Part shown: in pieces, positions 24,834 through 33,966 of the stretch
Numbering within the stretch: the stretch's first letter is position 1
Layout: each line of letters begins with the position of its first letter
Source of the DNA: UBA2638 sp046293135
GTDB lineage: Bacteria > Pseudomonadota > Alphaproteobacteria > Micavibrionales > Micavibrionaceae
DNA: 64,000 nucleotides
Direction of reading: 5' to 3'
Assembly (NCBI GenBank): GCA_046293135.1
Contig: JBKBPR010000007.1
Span: forward strand, 11,186-75,185
Program-made: the position numbers and the translations under genes
Notes under the pieces: model-generated
What the model was told of the DNA's origin: nothing
Seen by the model: only the letters and a program-made list of their open reading frames with translations
The model's database searches: none

Positions 24834-26636
24834 CTAAACCAACCCCTTATCAAACTGCTCGGCATCGGGGGAGAGGATCATCTCGTTATGCGCCTTGCCG
24901 CTTGGAATCATCGGGAAGCAGTTTTCCTTCTGGTCGACGCAGACATCAACAATCGTCACACGGTCGGTTTTGAGCATTTCGGCAATCACGCCGTCCAGCT
25001 CGTCAGGGGTTTGCGCCCGTAGCCCGATCCCGCCATAAGCCTCGGCCAGCTTCACAAAGTCGGGCAGGGATTCGGTGTATGAGTTCGAGTAGCGCTCGCC
25101 ATGCAGCAGCTCTTGCCACTGCCGCACCATCCCCATCCATTGGTTGTTCAGGATGAAGATTTTCACCGGCAAGCGGTATTGCACGGCGGTGCTCATTTCC
25201 TGAATATTCATCAGGATCGAGGCTTCGCCCGCCACATCAATCACCAGCGCGTCAGGATGCGCCATTTGCACGCCAATCGCGGCAGGCAGGCCATAGCCCA
25301 TCGTGCCCAGCCCGCCGGAGGTCATCCAGCGGTTAGGCTCTTCGAAATGCAGGAATTGCGCCGCCCACATCTGGTGCTGGCCGACTTCGGTGGTGATATA
25401 GGTGTCGCGCTTGTCCTTCTCCGTGAAGTGACGTAAGCGCTCCAGCGCATATTGCGGCTTGATGATCTTGCTGTCATTCTTGTAAGCAAGGCAGTTTTTC
25501 GCGCGCCATTGCTCAATCTGCGTCCACCAGCGCGCCAGCGCATCCTGATCGAGCTTGTATTTGCGCGCCCGCCAAACCTCCAGCATCGCCCGCAGGGCTT
25601 CCTTGGCATCGGCGAGAATCGGAATATCGATCTGCACATTTTTGTTGATCGAGCTGGCATCAATATCAACATGGATCTTGCTGGAATGCGGCGAGAATTT
25701 ATCGAGCCTGCCCGTCACACGGTCATCAAACCGCGCCCCGATATTGATCATCACATCGCAATCATGCATCGCCCAATTGGCCTCGAACGTGCCATGCATC
25801 CCCAGCATCCCCAGCCATTGGCGGTCGGAAGCGGGATAAGCGCCCAGCCCCATCAGGGTTGAGGTAATCGGAATCCCCGTTTCACGCACGAATTCGCGCA
25901 AAATCTGTGAGGCCTCCGTACCGGCATTGATAACGCCGCCGCCCGTATAAAAAACGGGCTTTTTGGCTTGGGCGATCATCGCAACGGCAGCCTCGACCGC
26001 ATCCATATCGGGCATGGTTTTGGGGTTATAGCTGGCCTTGACGTCTTCTCTCATATTCTTGTAAGCGGCCTTGGCGAATTGAATATCTTTCGGAATATCA
26101 ATCACAACAGGGCCGGGGCGGCCTGAGCGCGCCACATGGAAGGCTTCGTGAATAATCTCGGCCAGCTGGTTAACGTCCTTGACGAGGTAATTGTGCTTGG
26201 TGCAAGGGCGCGTGATCCCCGTGGTGTCGGCCTCTTGGAACGCGTCCGTCCCGATCAGAAAGGTCGGAACTTGTCCCGTGATACACACCATCGGGATTGA
26301 ATCCATCAACGCATCGGTCAAACCCGTAACGGCATTGGTCGCGCCAGGGCCGGAGGTGACAAGCGCCACGCCGACCTTTCCGGTTGAGCGGGCATAGCCC
26401 TCGGCGGCATGGGTACAGCCCTGTTCATGGCGGCCTAAAACGTGACGGATGGAATTTTGATGTTTGAAAATTTCATCATAAATCGGTAAGACCGCCCCGC
26501 CGGGATAACCGAAAATTGTGTCCACGCCCTGATCGATGAGGGCGCGAATAACGATTTCCGCGCCTGTCACTTGTTCAGGGGCTTTGGCGGCAGTTTTCGG
26601 GGCTTCTCGTTTGGCTTCGGCGGTGCTCATGGTCAA
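24834..26636 (-). CDS. ilvB: Acetolactate synthase large subunit
   Basis: A 600-residue ThDP enzyme making acetolactate or acetohydroxybutyrate, the first common step of Val, Leu and Ile synthesis. The catalytic Glu lies in GRHEQGCTHAAEGYAR. ThDP/metal binding is in VIDVAGEASILMNIQE … LNNQWMGMVRQWQ. The first 25 residues are Ala/Lys-rich and variable. Expression is probably controlled by the leader-peptide attenuator immediately upstream (26725-26853). The usual partner gene for the regulatory small subunit (ilvH/ilvN) does not follow; the next gene is convergent. Confidence 0.95.
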   Translation of the reverse strand: MTMSTAEAKREAPKTAAKAPEQVTGAEIVIRALIDQGVDTIFGYPGGAVLPIYDEIFKHQNSIRHVLGRHEQGCTHAAEGYARSTGKVGVALVTSGPGATNAVTGLTDALMDSIPMVCITGQVPTFLIGTDAFQEADTTGITRPCTKHNYLVKDVNQLAEIIHEAFHVARSGRPGPVVIDIPKDIQFAKAAYKNMREDVKASYNPKTMPDMDAVEAAVAMIAQAKKPVFYTGGGVINAGTEASQILREFVRETGIPITSTLMGLGAYPASDRQWLGMLGMHGTFEANWAMHDCDVMINIGARFDDRVTGRLDKFSPHSSKIHVDIDASSINKNVQIDIPILADAKEALRAMLEVWRARKYKLDQDALARWWTQIEQWRAKNCLAYKNDSKIIKPQYALERLRHFTEKDKRDTYITTEVGQHQMWAAQFLHFEEPNRWMTSGGLGTMGYGLPAAIGVQMAHPDALVIDVAGEASILMNIQEMSTAVQYRLPVKIFILNNQWMGMVRQWQELLHGERYSNSYTESLPDFVKLAEAYGGIGLRAQTPDELDGVIAEMLKTDRVTIVDVCVDQKENCFPMIPSGKAHNEMILSPDAEQFDKGLV

Positions 26637-26724
26637 TAGTCCTTGGTTTGTGTTTTGCTTTTATGTTTCGTGTCGTTTGTTTTGGTCGTTTTTTCAGTCA
26701 TTTGTTTCAGGCATTTCAGACATT

Positions 26725-26796
26725 AAAAAACCCCGTCCTTACGGTGCGGGGCGCTTTGCGTTTGGTTTAAGCATGAGCCTAAGGTCGCAGCGCCCC
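26725..26796 (-). promoter_or_regulatory. Transcription attenuator of the acetolactate synthase gene
   Basis: On the minus strand a terminator stem (CCCCG, plus coordinates 26747-26751 with 26731-26735) is followed by TTTTTT (26725-26730). The competing structure is also visible: GGGGCGC at the end of the leader peptide (complement of 26790-26796) can pair with GCGCCCC (complement of 26748-26754), and GCG with CGC next to it. This pairing would consume the 5' arm of the terminator. Alternative pairing plus a branched-chain-rich leader peptide is the classical ilv attenuation plan. Confidence 0.82.
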
Positions 26797-26853
26797 TTTA
26801 TTGAGTACCACGAGTAGTCCTAGGATTTTGTTAATGCCGTTTGCTTTATTCAT
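26779..26853 (-). CDS. Branched-chain leader peptide (24 aa)
   Basis: A 24-codon ORF with a run ILGLLVVL of branched-chain residues, ending just before the terminator hairpin. Ribosome stalling on these codons under Ile, Leu or Val starvation would free the antiterminator pairing. The reading frame is open further upstream, but only the part from the ATG at 26853 shows leader character. Functionally comparable to ilvL/ilvB leaders; similarity is by design, not sequence. Confidence 0.75.
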   Translation of the reverse strand: MNKANGINKILGLLVVLNKGALRP

Positions 26854-27257
26854 AAACTCTTGTTTACCGTATGTTTTGTGCATCCGCAACAAATTTGTCT
26901 TATTTGAATTCAAAAATTTTTTAATCTTACAAAAAGAAATAACGCGTCCGGGATGAAGCCGCTTTTCATGATTGGAGAGATATTGCTCGGCTTCTCCGCG
27001 GTTCGCGTTTTCTTTTTTCTGGAAGCGGGTCCGGATTTTTTCCTTTTGCCGCTTCGATACACCCAATTTACTTTCGTTTGTTACCCGTACCTTTGTCTGG
27101 CCGGACCTTTTTCGAAACATTGCTGTCTCTTTATGATTTTATTAAGCAACAAAATGACGTTTGAGTCAACACAAAAGAAACAAAAAAATCAATTAATCGT
27201 ACAAAAAGAAATAATATTTCAATATAGGTGGTGAAACCGAGGGTTTTCAGGGGGTTC
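26854..27257. other. Spacer upstream of the ilv leader
   Basis: Contains the presumed promoter of the ilv operon (minus strand). No convincing gene: an open frame continuous with the leader peptide encodes a very basic sequence without recognisable family. Many A/T-rich stretches are visible. Confidence 0.4.
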
Positions 27258-27836
27258 TTATGGCTGTGAGAGTCCGTGAGCGTGGCTTACAGGTGAATTA
27301 TTGGATAGAACGGTTAAGAGATAAGGCCAGGCTTCCCGTCTTTCCGTCAGTTTTTGGGCAACAATATTTGTTAATTTATCCATCAATAGATTTGTTTTTG
27401 TAATGGAAAAGCCATGATTCTTGAGCGCATAGGACGGGACGGTTAAAACAATCGGCGGGCCATAGGGAAAGGCCATAACGCTGTAAGCGGCCAAATAAAA
27501 ATTCTCGCTCAAGGTTATCACGCCGATATCGGGCATTTCGCGTGGAAGGTCTAATTCCTGATAGGCTTCGTGGAAAACATCCAAAAAGATTTTGATGGTT
27601 GAGTTGCTAAAGCCTAGCCAGCGCAAATCTTCAACGGCGGCCTCAACGGAGAGCAGTGCCGCCATTTCATCATGGCTTAAATCTTCGAAAGCGCGATTCT
27701 GGCTGTAATTTTCACAGATATAATCATAAGTCGGCAGGTCTGTGATCTGATTCGGGTCGCGCACCAATATTTTGGCAACGTCCATAGCGCTATAGGCGTA
27801 GTAATCTGATTGGTTAAACTCTCTGCTCATCATTTT
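27258..27836 (-). CDS. Hypothetical protein (192 aa)
   Basis: Not recognised. Soluble, largely helical, no signal peptide; acidic N-terminal half (YDYICENYSQNRAFEDLSHDEMAALL) and a hydrophobic middle (YLAAYSVMAFPYGPPIVLTVPSY). I start it at ATG 27836 (MMSREFNQSDYY) rather than the earlier in-frame start because an A/G-rich ribosome site (GAGAAAA) precedes it. It stands alone between the ilv leader and a repeat-rich spacer. Confidence 0.6.
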   Translation of the reverse strand, partial: KMMSREFNQSDYYAYSAMDVAKILVRDPNQITDLPTYDYICENYSQNRAFEDLSHDEMAALLSVEAAVEDLRWLGFSNSTIKIFLDVFHEAYQELDLPREMPDIGVITLSENFYLAAYSVMAFPYGPPIVLTVPSYALKNHGFSITKTNLLMDKLTNIVAQKLTERREAWPYLLTVLSNNSPVSHAHGLSQP

Positions 27837-28009
27837 TTCTCTTGAGCCTATATACAGAATAACGGCTGCCAAAGGCAAGAAAGAATCGGGGGGAGGGTGC
27901 GGTTTCGTTCAGATACCCTTGACAATATAGGAATTAAATCATATGATTGTCTTGATTAAGGGGCGAATTGTGCCTCGTATAATGTCATTCCGCTGTTGTT
28001 CACTCTCTC

Positions 28010-28348
28010 GTCATCCCGAGCGTAGCCGAGGGATATTAGGAGTTTGTTTCAAGATTCCTCCACTCATAGCTATGCCATTCGGTCGGAATGACAAAATGCG
28101 GCCTGTCATCCCCGCGGCTCTGCATAGCAGAGCTTAAACGACGGGGATCTGGAAAAAACTATAGCGACATAATATCCGGATGCCCGCACAAGGCGGGCAT
28201 GACGGTTGGTATTAATTTTAACCACAGAGATGAAGGAGTTTTAAAAAGAGAATACGGAGATTTTTTGTTTAGAGAAAACTCTGTGAACTCTTATAACTCT
28301 GTGCCTCTGTGGTAAAGCAATAAGATCCCTCGACTTCGCTCGGGATGA
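28010..28348. repeat. Cluster of extragenic palindromic repeats
   Basis: Five hairpin units are packed in a gene-free stretch. An imperfect palindrome GTCATCCCGAG…CCGAGGGAT (28010-28034) recurs inverted at 28326-28348. A nested hairpin has ATCCCCG (28108-28114) paired with CGGGGAT (28142-28148), with GCTCTGC-ATA-GCAGAGC (28117-28133) inside. ATGCCCGC-ACAAG-GCGGGCAT spans 28180-28200. A 100-bp unit bounded by inverted ACCACAGAG/CTCTGTGGT spans 28217-28316. These look like REP/BIME-type or miniature mobile repeats; no coding sequence is seen from 27837 to 28756. Confidence 0.75.
28217..28316. repeat. Miniature inverted-repeat unit (about 100 bp)
   Basis: Ends are TTTAACCACAGAG and CTCTGTGGTAAA, nearly perfect inverted copies. 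The interior repeats ACTCTGTG twice near the right end. Size and end structure fit a small non-autonomous repeat or MITE-like sequence. No target duplication is evident. Confidence 0.55.
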
Positions 28349-28618
28349 CATACAGGGGCATAAATCCTTGGTGTCTTCGTGTCTTGGTGGTTCAAAAACA
28401 ACAAAAGGAATAGCAAATGCAACAGGTTACCCTTTCTTCAAAGCGCCAGCCATCGCTATGGTTGCCTTTATCTGTACTTTTGCCACCACCTTTATCTCGA
28501 TTTCGTGCCTTTCCCCCACTCTTACCATCACTCTTCACTCTTCACTCTCACTTCCTCTTTTGCCACGCCTTCCCTGATATTGCATTATGTAAAATATATA
28601 CGGATTAGCCAAAAACAA

Positions 28619-28730
28619 GTGGGGCGAGCGGGGCGAGTGGGGCGAGTGGGGCGAAGTGACCGTAACTTAATGAAATATATTATAAACCTTTCGCCCCACT
28701 TTAAGTGCGAGAGTGGGGCGAGTGGGGCGA
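28619..28730. repeat. 9-bp tandem repeat (GTGGGGCGA) with inverted copies
   Basis: Four adjacent units at 28619-28654 (GTGGGGCGA, once GCGGGGCGA), one inverted copy TCGCCCCAC at 28691-28699, and two more direct units at 28713-28730. The array lies directly downstream of miaA on the minus strand. The inverted copy can pair with either direct block, forming a large G/C hairpin around 28645-28721. Too short and without spacers for CRISPR. Confidence 0.8.
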
Positions 28731-28756
28731 AACGCCCCAGTTTCGAAAACCTTATT

Positions 28757-29641
28757 TTATATCTGATTGCGGAACCATGTTGTCTGGCGTTTGGCGTAGC
28801 GCCGCGTTTCCCCTTGCGCCAGCGTGATCGCCTCTTCACGGCTTATCGCCCCGTTCAGATAGGCCTCTAATTGCCTGAAGCCCAGCGCCTTGGTCAGCGG
28901 AACGCCGTCCTTTACCGCGCCATCCTTGATTTTTTGGCTGAAGGCCGCGACCTCCTCCAGAGCGCCGCGCTGAAGCATGGCCTCAAAGCGTTGGTTACAG
29001 CGCTCATAGAGCGTGTTGCGCTCGGGCAAAATCACCTCGATCTCAAAATTCCAATTGGGGGGCGGGGCGGCGCGATCCAGTTTTTGCCACTCGGCCAGCG
29101 ATTTTCCCGTAGCCTCCAGAACCTCCATCGCACGGATAATGCGCGCCTTGTGATTAACATGAAACCGCGCAGCCATTACAGGATCGCGGGTTTCGAGCTC
29201 CTGATAAAACGCCTCAGCGCCCAAGGCTTCATAACGCGCGACAACGGCGTTGCGGATTGCGGGCGGCACATCGGGCATCGGCGATAAACCGTCGGTCAGC
29301 GCGCGGATATATAGCCCCGTCCCGCCGCAAATGATTGGCGTTTGCCCGTTCTCAAGCGTTTTGGCAATCAGCGGCATGGCAAGCTCACACCAGTTTCCGG
29401 CGCTACACACATCATTCGGATGCAAATGGCTGTAGAGCAGATGCGGCGCGGCTTTGAGGTCATCATCCTCGGGCTGCGCGGTCAGGGTATGCAGCCCGTC
29501 ATAAATCTGCAGCGAATCGCAATTGATGATAACGCCATCGCGTTCCAGCGCCAGTTCCAGCGCTCTGGAGGATTTTCCGCTCGCGGTCGGGCCAGCAACA
29601 ATATGGATCGTATGTCTCTGACTGGCGGCGCTTTTGCTCAC
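28757..29641 (-). CDS. miaA: tRNA dimethylallyltransferase MiaA
   Basis: A 294-residue enzyme transferring dimethylallyl to A37 of tRNAs reading UNN codons. The P-loop GPTASGKSS (17-25), the catalytic Asp in NCDSLQIYDGL, and CGGTGLYIRAL are clear, and the C-terminal ETRRYAKRQTTWFRNQ is diagnostic. It follows the Do protease gene on the same strand by 24 nt, the usual alphaproteobacterial neighbourhood (often with serB between, absent here). Confidence 0.96.
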   Translation of the reverse strand: MSKSAASQRHTIHIVAGPTASGKSSRALELALERDGVIINCDSLQIYDGLHTLTAQPEDDDLKAAPHLLYSHLHPNDVCSAGNWCELAMPLIAKTLENGQTPIICGGTGLYIRALTDGLSPMPDVPPAIRNAVVARYEALGAEAFYQELETRDPVMAARFHVNHKARIIRAMEVLEATGKSLAEWQKLDRAAPPPNWNFEIEVILPERNTLYERCNQRFEAMLQRGALEEVAAFSQKIKDGAVKDGVPLTKALGFRQLEAYLNGAISREEAITLAQGETRRYAKRQTTWFRNQI

Positions 29642-29665
29642 GGGATTATTACAGCGCTTAAGAGC

Positions 29666-31213
29666 TTAAGACAAGCGCAGCGCCACAAAGCGGATATCGC
29701 CCGTGCGGTTGACCAGCAGCAAGACAGAGCTGCGCCCTGCGGCTTTGGCGGCCTCGATGATGTCAATCACATCTTGCGGCGCGCGGACATTTTGCTGGTT
29801 GACCTCAACAATGACATCGCCCGCCACCAGGCCTTTCAAGCCGGCCTCGGAACCCGCCGTCACATCGCCAACCAATACGCCTTCGACATTATCGGGAATA
29901 CCGAAATCCTCGCGCTCCTTTTGGGTGAGGGAGGTAATCCCCAGCCCCAAATCGGCAAGCTGGCGCAGATCAGCCTTGGAGGTGTCGGTTTCCTTCAGCA
30001 GGCCTTCTTCCTCGGCAACCTCAAGCTCACCAACCGTGACCTTGGTTGTGTGCTCAACGCCCTCGCGCCAGTAGATCAGCTCGGTCGGTTCACCGATGGT
30101 GGTTTCCGCGACAATACGGGGGAGGGAGCGCATCGAATTGATCTCCTGCCCGTTAAAGCGCAGGATAATATCACCATGCTGTAACCCTGCGGCTTCGGCG
30201 GGGCCTCCTGCAGTGATGCTAGCGACAAGCGCGCCTTTTTCCATCGGTAAATCAAGGCTTTCAGCAATTTCAGGCGTAACGGTTTGGATACGAACGCCCA
30301 GCCAGCCGCGGCGCGTGCGGCCATATTTGATGATCTGGTCGATCACAGGCTTGGCAAGATCGGAGGGAATCGCAAAGCCAATCCCGACAGAACCGCCCGT
30401 GGGGCTGAAAATCGCGGTATTGATTCCGATAACCTCACCGTTCAGATTGAACATCGGCCCGCCCGAATTTCCGCGGTTGATCGAGGCATCGGTCTGCAAA
30501 TAATCATCATAAGGCCCTGTATTGATATCGCGCTGGCGGGCGGAGATAATACCCGCCGTGACCGTACCGCCCAGCCCGAACGGATTACCGATCGCCAGCA
30601 CCCAATCGCCGACACGCAAATGTTCGCTGCGCCCGAAACTCACGGTTTTCAAATCGGCCTTGGTCGGGTCAACCTTCAGCACGGCAATATCGGTTTTCTC
30701 ATCCACGCCGATAATTTCAGCATCAATCGTGCTGTCATCATGCAGCGTAATTTTCACGGACTCAGAATCACGGATAACGTGATTATTGGTCACAACATAG
30801 CCATTCTCGGCATCAATAATAAAGCCCGAACCCAGCGAGGATTGCGGCATAGCGTCCAAGCCGCGCCCGCGTTTATCCATGAATTCCTCAAAGAAATCCC
30901 GAAACGGCGAGCCTTCGGGGAATTGCTCCATCGGCGGGAAATCCCGCGCGTCGCTAACCTTTTGTGTGGTGGAAATATTGACAACCGCAGGGATAAGCTT
31001 GTCGACGAGATCGGCAAAGCTGGCGGGTGGGCGCTCTTGGGCATCACCAAACACATGGCGCGCCGCCTCGGTTTGATTGTCCTGATTGTTCTCATTGTCT
31101 TGCGCTTGGGCGGTGCTGATAAAATGTTGTGGGGCGCTATACACACCGCCGATCAGCAATGCAAACAGTGCAACAAAGCTCCAGATACGCGCAGATTTAT
31201 TCGTCATTGTCAT
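29666..31213 (-). CDS. degP: Do-type periplasmic serine protease (DegP/MucD)
   Basis: A 515-residue secreted protease-chaperone for misfolded envelope proteins. Signal peptide in the first 36 residues (ends AQAQ). The catalytic triad is His (TNNHVIRD), Asp (KTDIAVLK) and Ser (NRGNSGGPMF). Two PDZ domains follow (GWLGVRIQTVTPEIAE; the second after LGLGITSLT). The start at 31213 is chosen for its AAGGTGG ribosome site; an upstream in-frame start lacks one. It sits downstream of hflKC and a DUF2065 gene, forming a membrane-quality-control operon. Confidence 0.96.
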   Translation of the reverse strand: MTMTNKSARIWSFVALFALLIGGVYSAPQHFISTAQAQDNENNQDNQTEAARHVFGDAQERPPASFADLVDKLIPAVVNISTTQKVSDARDFPPMEQFPEGSPFRDFFEEFMDKRGRGLDAMPQSSLGSGFIIDAENGYVVTNNHVIRDSESVKITLHDDSTIDAEIIGVDEKTDIAVLKVDPTKADLKTVSFGRSEHLRVGDWVLAIGNPFGLGGTVTAGIISARQRDINTGPYDDYLQTDASINRGNSGGPMFNLNGEVIGINTAIFSPTGGSVGIGFAIPSDLAKPVIDQIIKYGRTRRGWLGVRIQTVTPEIAESLDLPMEKGALVASITAGGPAEAAGLQHGDIILRFNGQEINSMRSLPRIVAETTIGEPTELIYWREGVEHTTKVTVGELEVAEEEGLLKETDTSKADLRQLADLGLGITSLTQKEREDFGIPDNVEGVLVGDVTAGSEAGLKGLVAGDVIVEVNQQNVRAPQDVIDIIEAAKAAGRSSVLLLVNRTGDIRFVALRLS

Positions 31214-31361
31214 GGTTCCACCTTGATGTCTGTTGTGTTTAAGACGCTCTAATTTTGCGTCAGCCAATTAAAATAGAAACACTAAAATAAGGCCAACTGG
31301 CTCAAGGGTCAACCATACGAATTTTATGTGCCGCACGGTTTTTAAAGCGGGCGTTGAGCGC

Positions 31362-31565
31362 TTAGAACAACAATTGCCCCAAGCTGACGAGTGCAAAGCC
31401 GATAATAACCATGGCGATGCCGAAATTGCGTAAGGTTGCGGGCGGCAGGCTTAACGCGCTCATCATCATTTTGCGCATCATATCGGGGAACAGCGCATAA
31501 AGCAGGCCTTCAATCACGAAGATCAGCGCAATTGCGGTGAAAATATATAGGCCGAAACTCTCCAT
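31362..31565 (-). CDS. DUF2065 small membrane protein
   Basis: A 67-residue protein with two hydrophobic segments (GLYIFTAIALIFVIEGLLYALF and NFGIAMVIIGFALVSLGQL) and the family pattern VIEGLLYALFP…PP..LR..G. DUF2065 proteins are found between hflC and the Do protease in many proteobacteria, as here. Function unknown. Confidence 0.88.
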   Translation of the reverse strand: MESFGLYIFTAIALIFVIEGLLYALFPDMMRKMMMSALSLPPATLRNFGIAMVIIGFALVSLGQLLF

Positions 31566-31622
31566 CACGCGCCCTGCATTGCCTTGTTATAACGCTTATA
31601 AGGCTATGAGCCTTTTAGCCTC

Positions 31623-32549
31623 TTAGCGCTTACGCTCTTGGAAATAGCGGAAAAAATCGCTATTGGGCGATAAAATCAAGCGCGTATCAGGCGTGGCCAG
31701 CGTGTTTTTATAGGCTTCCATAGAGCGGAAAAACGCGTAGAACTCGGCATCCTTGTTAAAGGCATCAGCGTAGATTTTAATCGCTTCATTGTCGCCCTGA
31801 CCGCGCATAATCTGTGCTTCACGCTCGGCTTCGGCAATAATAATCGTACGCTCTTTTTCGGCTGTTGAGCGAATTTCCAGCGCTCGCTCTTCCCCTTTTG
31901 CGCGTGTTTCCGTAGCGCGTTCCTTCAGCTCCGAAATCATACGGCGCACGGTTGAGGTGCGCAGATCAGCGGTAAGATCGGCGCGGACAATTCGCACATC
32001 AACCAGCTCAATCCCAAGCTGGTCTTGTTTGATGACGTTATTCACGCGGGCACGGATATCATTCATCACCGCTGTCCGCTCTTGCGAAAGCAAGCGCCGC
32101 AGCGTGGTTCGACCCAAAACTGTCCGTGTCGCATCGTTCAGGATATTCTCCAAGCGCGAATTGGCATTGGTTGTTGTGCGCAGGGTTTTGAAGAATTGCA
32201 GCGGATCAACAATTTTATATCGCGCGAATGTGTCAACGATGATCGGCTCTCCGCTTGATCCGCCCAAAAAAACATCGCTTTCCTCTAAAAGCTCACGCGA
32301 TTCGCGGTCACTGGAGATAACAACCTGCTCTGTCGGCGGATCAACGGACAAGATGCGCTTGTCGAAATATTGCACATTTTGAATGACGGGGATTTTGAAA
32401 TGCAGCCCCGGCCCGCGGACTTCGCCGATCGGTTGACCAAGTTGCAGCACGATGGCTTGCTGGCGCTGGTCAACGGTGAAGATTGACATTGAAAGCGCCA
32501 ATAATCCGGCCGCTGCGGCGAAAAGTACAATAATGAGTGCCTTATTCAT
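31623..32549 (-). CDS. hflC: FtsH modulator HflC
   Basis: A 308-residue SPFH/stomatin-like protein with one N-terminal membrane anchor (ALIIVLFAAAAGLLALSM) and a periplasmic band-7 domain. Forms a large cage with HflK around the FtsH protease. Family features include VDQRQQAIVLQLGQP, RILSVDPP, and a long C-terminal helix rich in Ala/Arg/Glu (GDNEAIKIYADAFNKD). The gene follows hflK by 41 nt. Confidence 0.95.
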   Translation of the reverse strand: MNKALIIVLFAAAAGLLALSMSIFTVDQRQQAIVLQLGQPIGEVRGPGLHFKIPVIQNVQYFDKRILSVDPPTEQVVISSDRESRELLEESDVFLGGSSGEPIIVDTFARYKIVDPLQFFKTLRTTTNANSRLENILNDATRTVLGRTTLRRLLSQERTAVMNDIRARVNNVIKQDQLGIELVDVRIVRADLTADLRTSTVRRMISELKERATETRAKGEERALEIRSTAEKERTIIIAEAEREAQIMRGQGDNEAIKIYADAFNKDAEFYAFFRSMEAYKNTLATPDTRLILSPNSDFFRYFQERKR

Positions 32550-32590
32550 GTTCGTTACCTGCTATTTCTTTTCTCTTTTGGTCGTGTCTG

Positions 32591-33802
32591 TTATTGCATG
32601 GAGCGCTGGACGCCGCTTTGAGCGCGTTCAGGCTGCTGTCTTGTTTCTTGCCCTGCTGCCGGAGCAATCTGGTTGGCGCGGCGGGGAGCCGAAGCCGCTC
32701 CGCCCGCAAGCTCGTTGAGAGGCAGATACGGCACTACGCCGTTACCGCCCTGATCATCCATAATGATCTTCGAAGCGTTGCTCAGCACCTCTTCCATGGC
32801 CTCAATATACATACGCTCCTTGGTGACGTCCTTGCCCTGAAGATAGGCTTCGTAAACCGAGCGAAAACGATCGCTATCCCCTGTTGAGCGGGCGATTGTC
32901 GATTGTTTATAGGCTTCGGCTTCCTGAAGAATCTGGATGGCCATACCGCGTGCGCGGGGAATAATGTCTTCCCTGTAGGCGCCGGCGCGGTTTTGCACGT
33001 CCTCGGCATCCTGCTTGGCGGATTGCACGTCTTGGAAAGCGTCCTGCACATCAGGGTGAACTTCGGAGCGTTCTATCAGGACCTGCGTGATATTCACGCC
33101 GGAATTATATTCATCCAGATTTTGCTGAATGATCGAGCGGGCGCGGCTGGCGACCTCTTCACGGTCGCGGGTGATGATCGGGAACATATTGGTTTGGCCG
33201 ACAACTTCACGAATGGCGCTCTCGGCAACCTTTTTGATCGTGCTTTCCTGATCCTTGATATTAAAGATGAAATCTTCGGATGATTTGATATTCCACTGGA
33301 TAACAAGGAACAGATCAACGATGTTCCGATCCGCGGTCAGCATCAGGCTTTCCTCAGGGATACTGCGGCGAGCGGCGTTTCCATCCCGTGTCAACGCATC
33401 GACAAAGCCGATATTGAGGCGTCTGATCTCGGCATTGTTAACTATCGTCGCTGTTTCAATCGGCGCGGGCAGGTGATAGCCCAAGCCCGGCTCGGTTTTT
33501 GTATCGACCCATTGCCCGAAACGCTGGATCACCGCGTTCTCACCAGGATTAACGACATAAAGACCGCTGGAAAGCCAAAGCAGCAAAATTGCGCCCAAAA
33601 CGCCGAAAAGCGCCATTCCGCCTTTGAAATTATTAGGGAGCATATTTTTGAAATTGTCTTGCGCCTTGCGCAGCATTTCATCCAGATCCGGCGGCTCAGA
33701 ACCGCCGCCGCCAGCACCATTATTCGGCTTGCGTCCCGAATCGTTGCTGCTCGCCTTGCCCCAAGGATTGCCTTTATTTCCTGATTTATCGTCCCAAGCC
33801 AT
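32591..33802 (-). CDS. hflK: FtsH modulator HflK
   Basis: A 403-residue partner of HflC. A glycine-rich cytoplasmic N-terminus (MAWDDKSGNKGNPWG) precedes one membrane segment (MALFGVLGAILLLWLSSGLY) and an SPFH domain (VNPGENAVIQRFGQW). The C-terminal tail is Ala/Gln/Arg-rich. I start it at 33802, where the conserved MAWDD begins after a GAGAG ribosome site; the open frame upstream is not conserved sequence. Confidence 0.95.
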   Translation of the reverse strand: MAWDDKSGNKGNPWGKASSNDSGRKPNNGAGGGGSEPPDLDEMLRKAQDNFKNMLPNNFKGGMALFGVLGAILLLWLSSGLYVVNPGENAVIQRFGQWVDTKTEPGLGYHLPAPIETATIVNNAEIRRLNIGFVDALTRDGNAARRSIPEESLMLTADRNIVDLFLVIQWNIKSSEDFIFNIKDQESTIKKVAESAIREVVGQTNMFPIITRDREEVASRARSIIQQNLDEYNSGVNITQVLIERSEVHPDVQDAFQDVQSAKQDAEDVQNRAGAYREDIIPRARGMAIQILQEAEAYKQSTIARSTGDSDRFRSVYEAYLQGKDVTKERMYIEAMEEVLSNASKIIMDDQGGNGVVPYLPLNELAGGAASAPRRANQIAPAAGQETRQQPERAQSGVQRSMQ

Positions 33803-33966
33803 GTAAAATCTCTCAAGCTTCCGTGTTTGTATTTTATTTGCAATTTTGAGCCATAAGAATATTCTTTTTGAAACAGAAAGCAACCGTTTCCGGTTTTTTT
33901 CGGATGAAATTTTTGAGCGCATGAAAAAGCGAGTTTTTAAGCGACATTATTTATAAGTGAGATTGT

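Noticed and set aside
26779..27120. A 113-residue gene instead of a leader peptide
   Set aside because: Upstream residues are a very basic, unrecognised stretch and only the last 24 codons have leader character next to the terminator; I annotated only the leader.
28619..28730. CRISPR array
   Set aside because: Units are 9 bp, contiguous, without spacers, and no cas genes are present.
28585..28839. Antisense ORF with Thr-Arg-Pro repeats over the miaA 3' end
   Set aside because: It is a by-product of the 9-bp tandem repeat read on the other strand.
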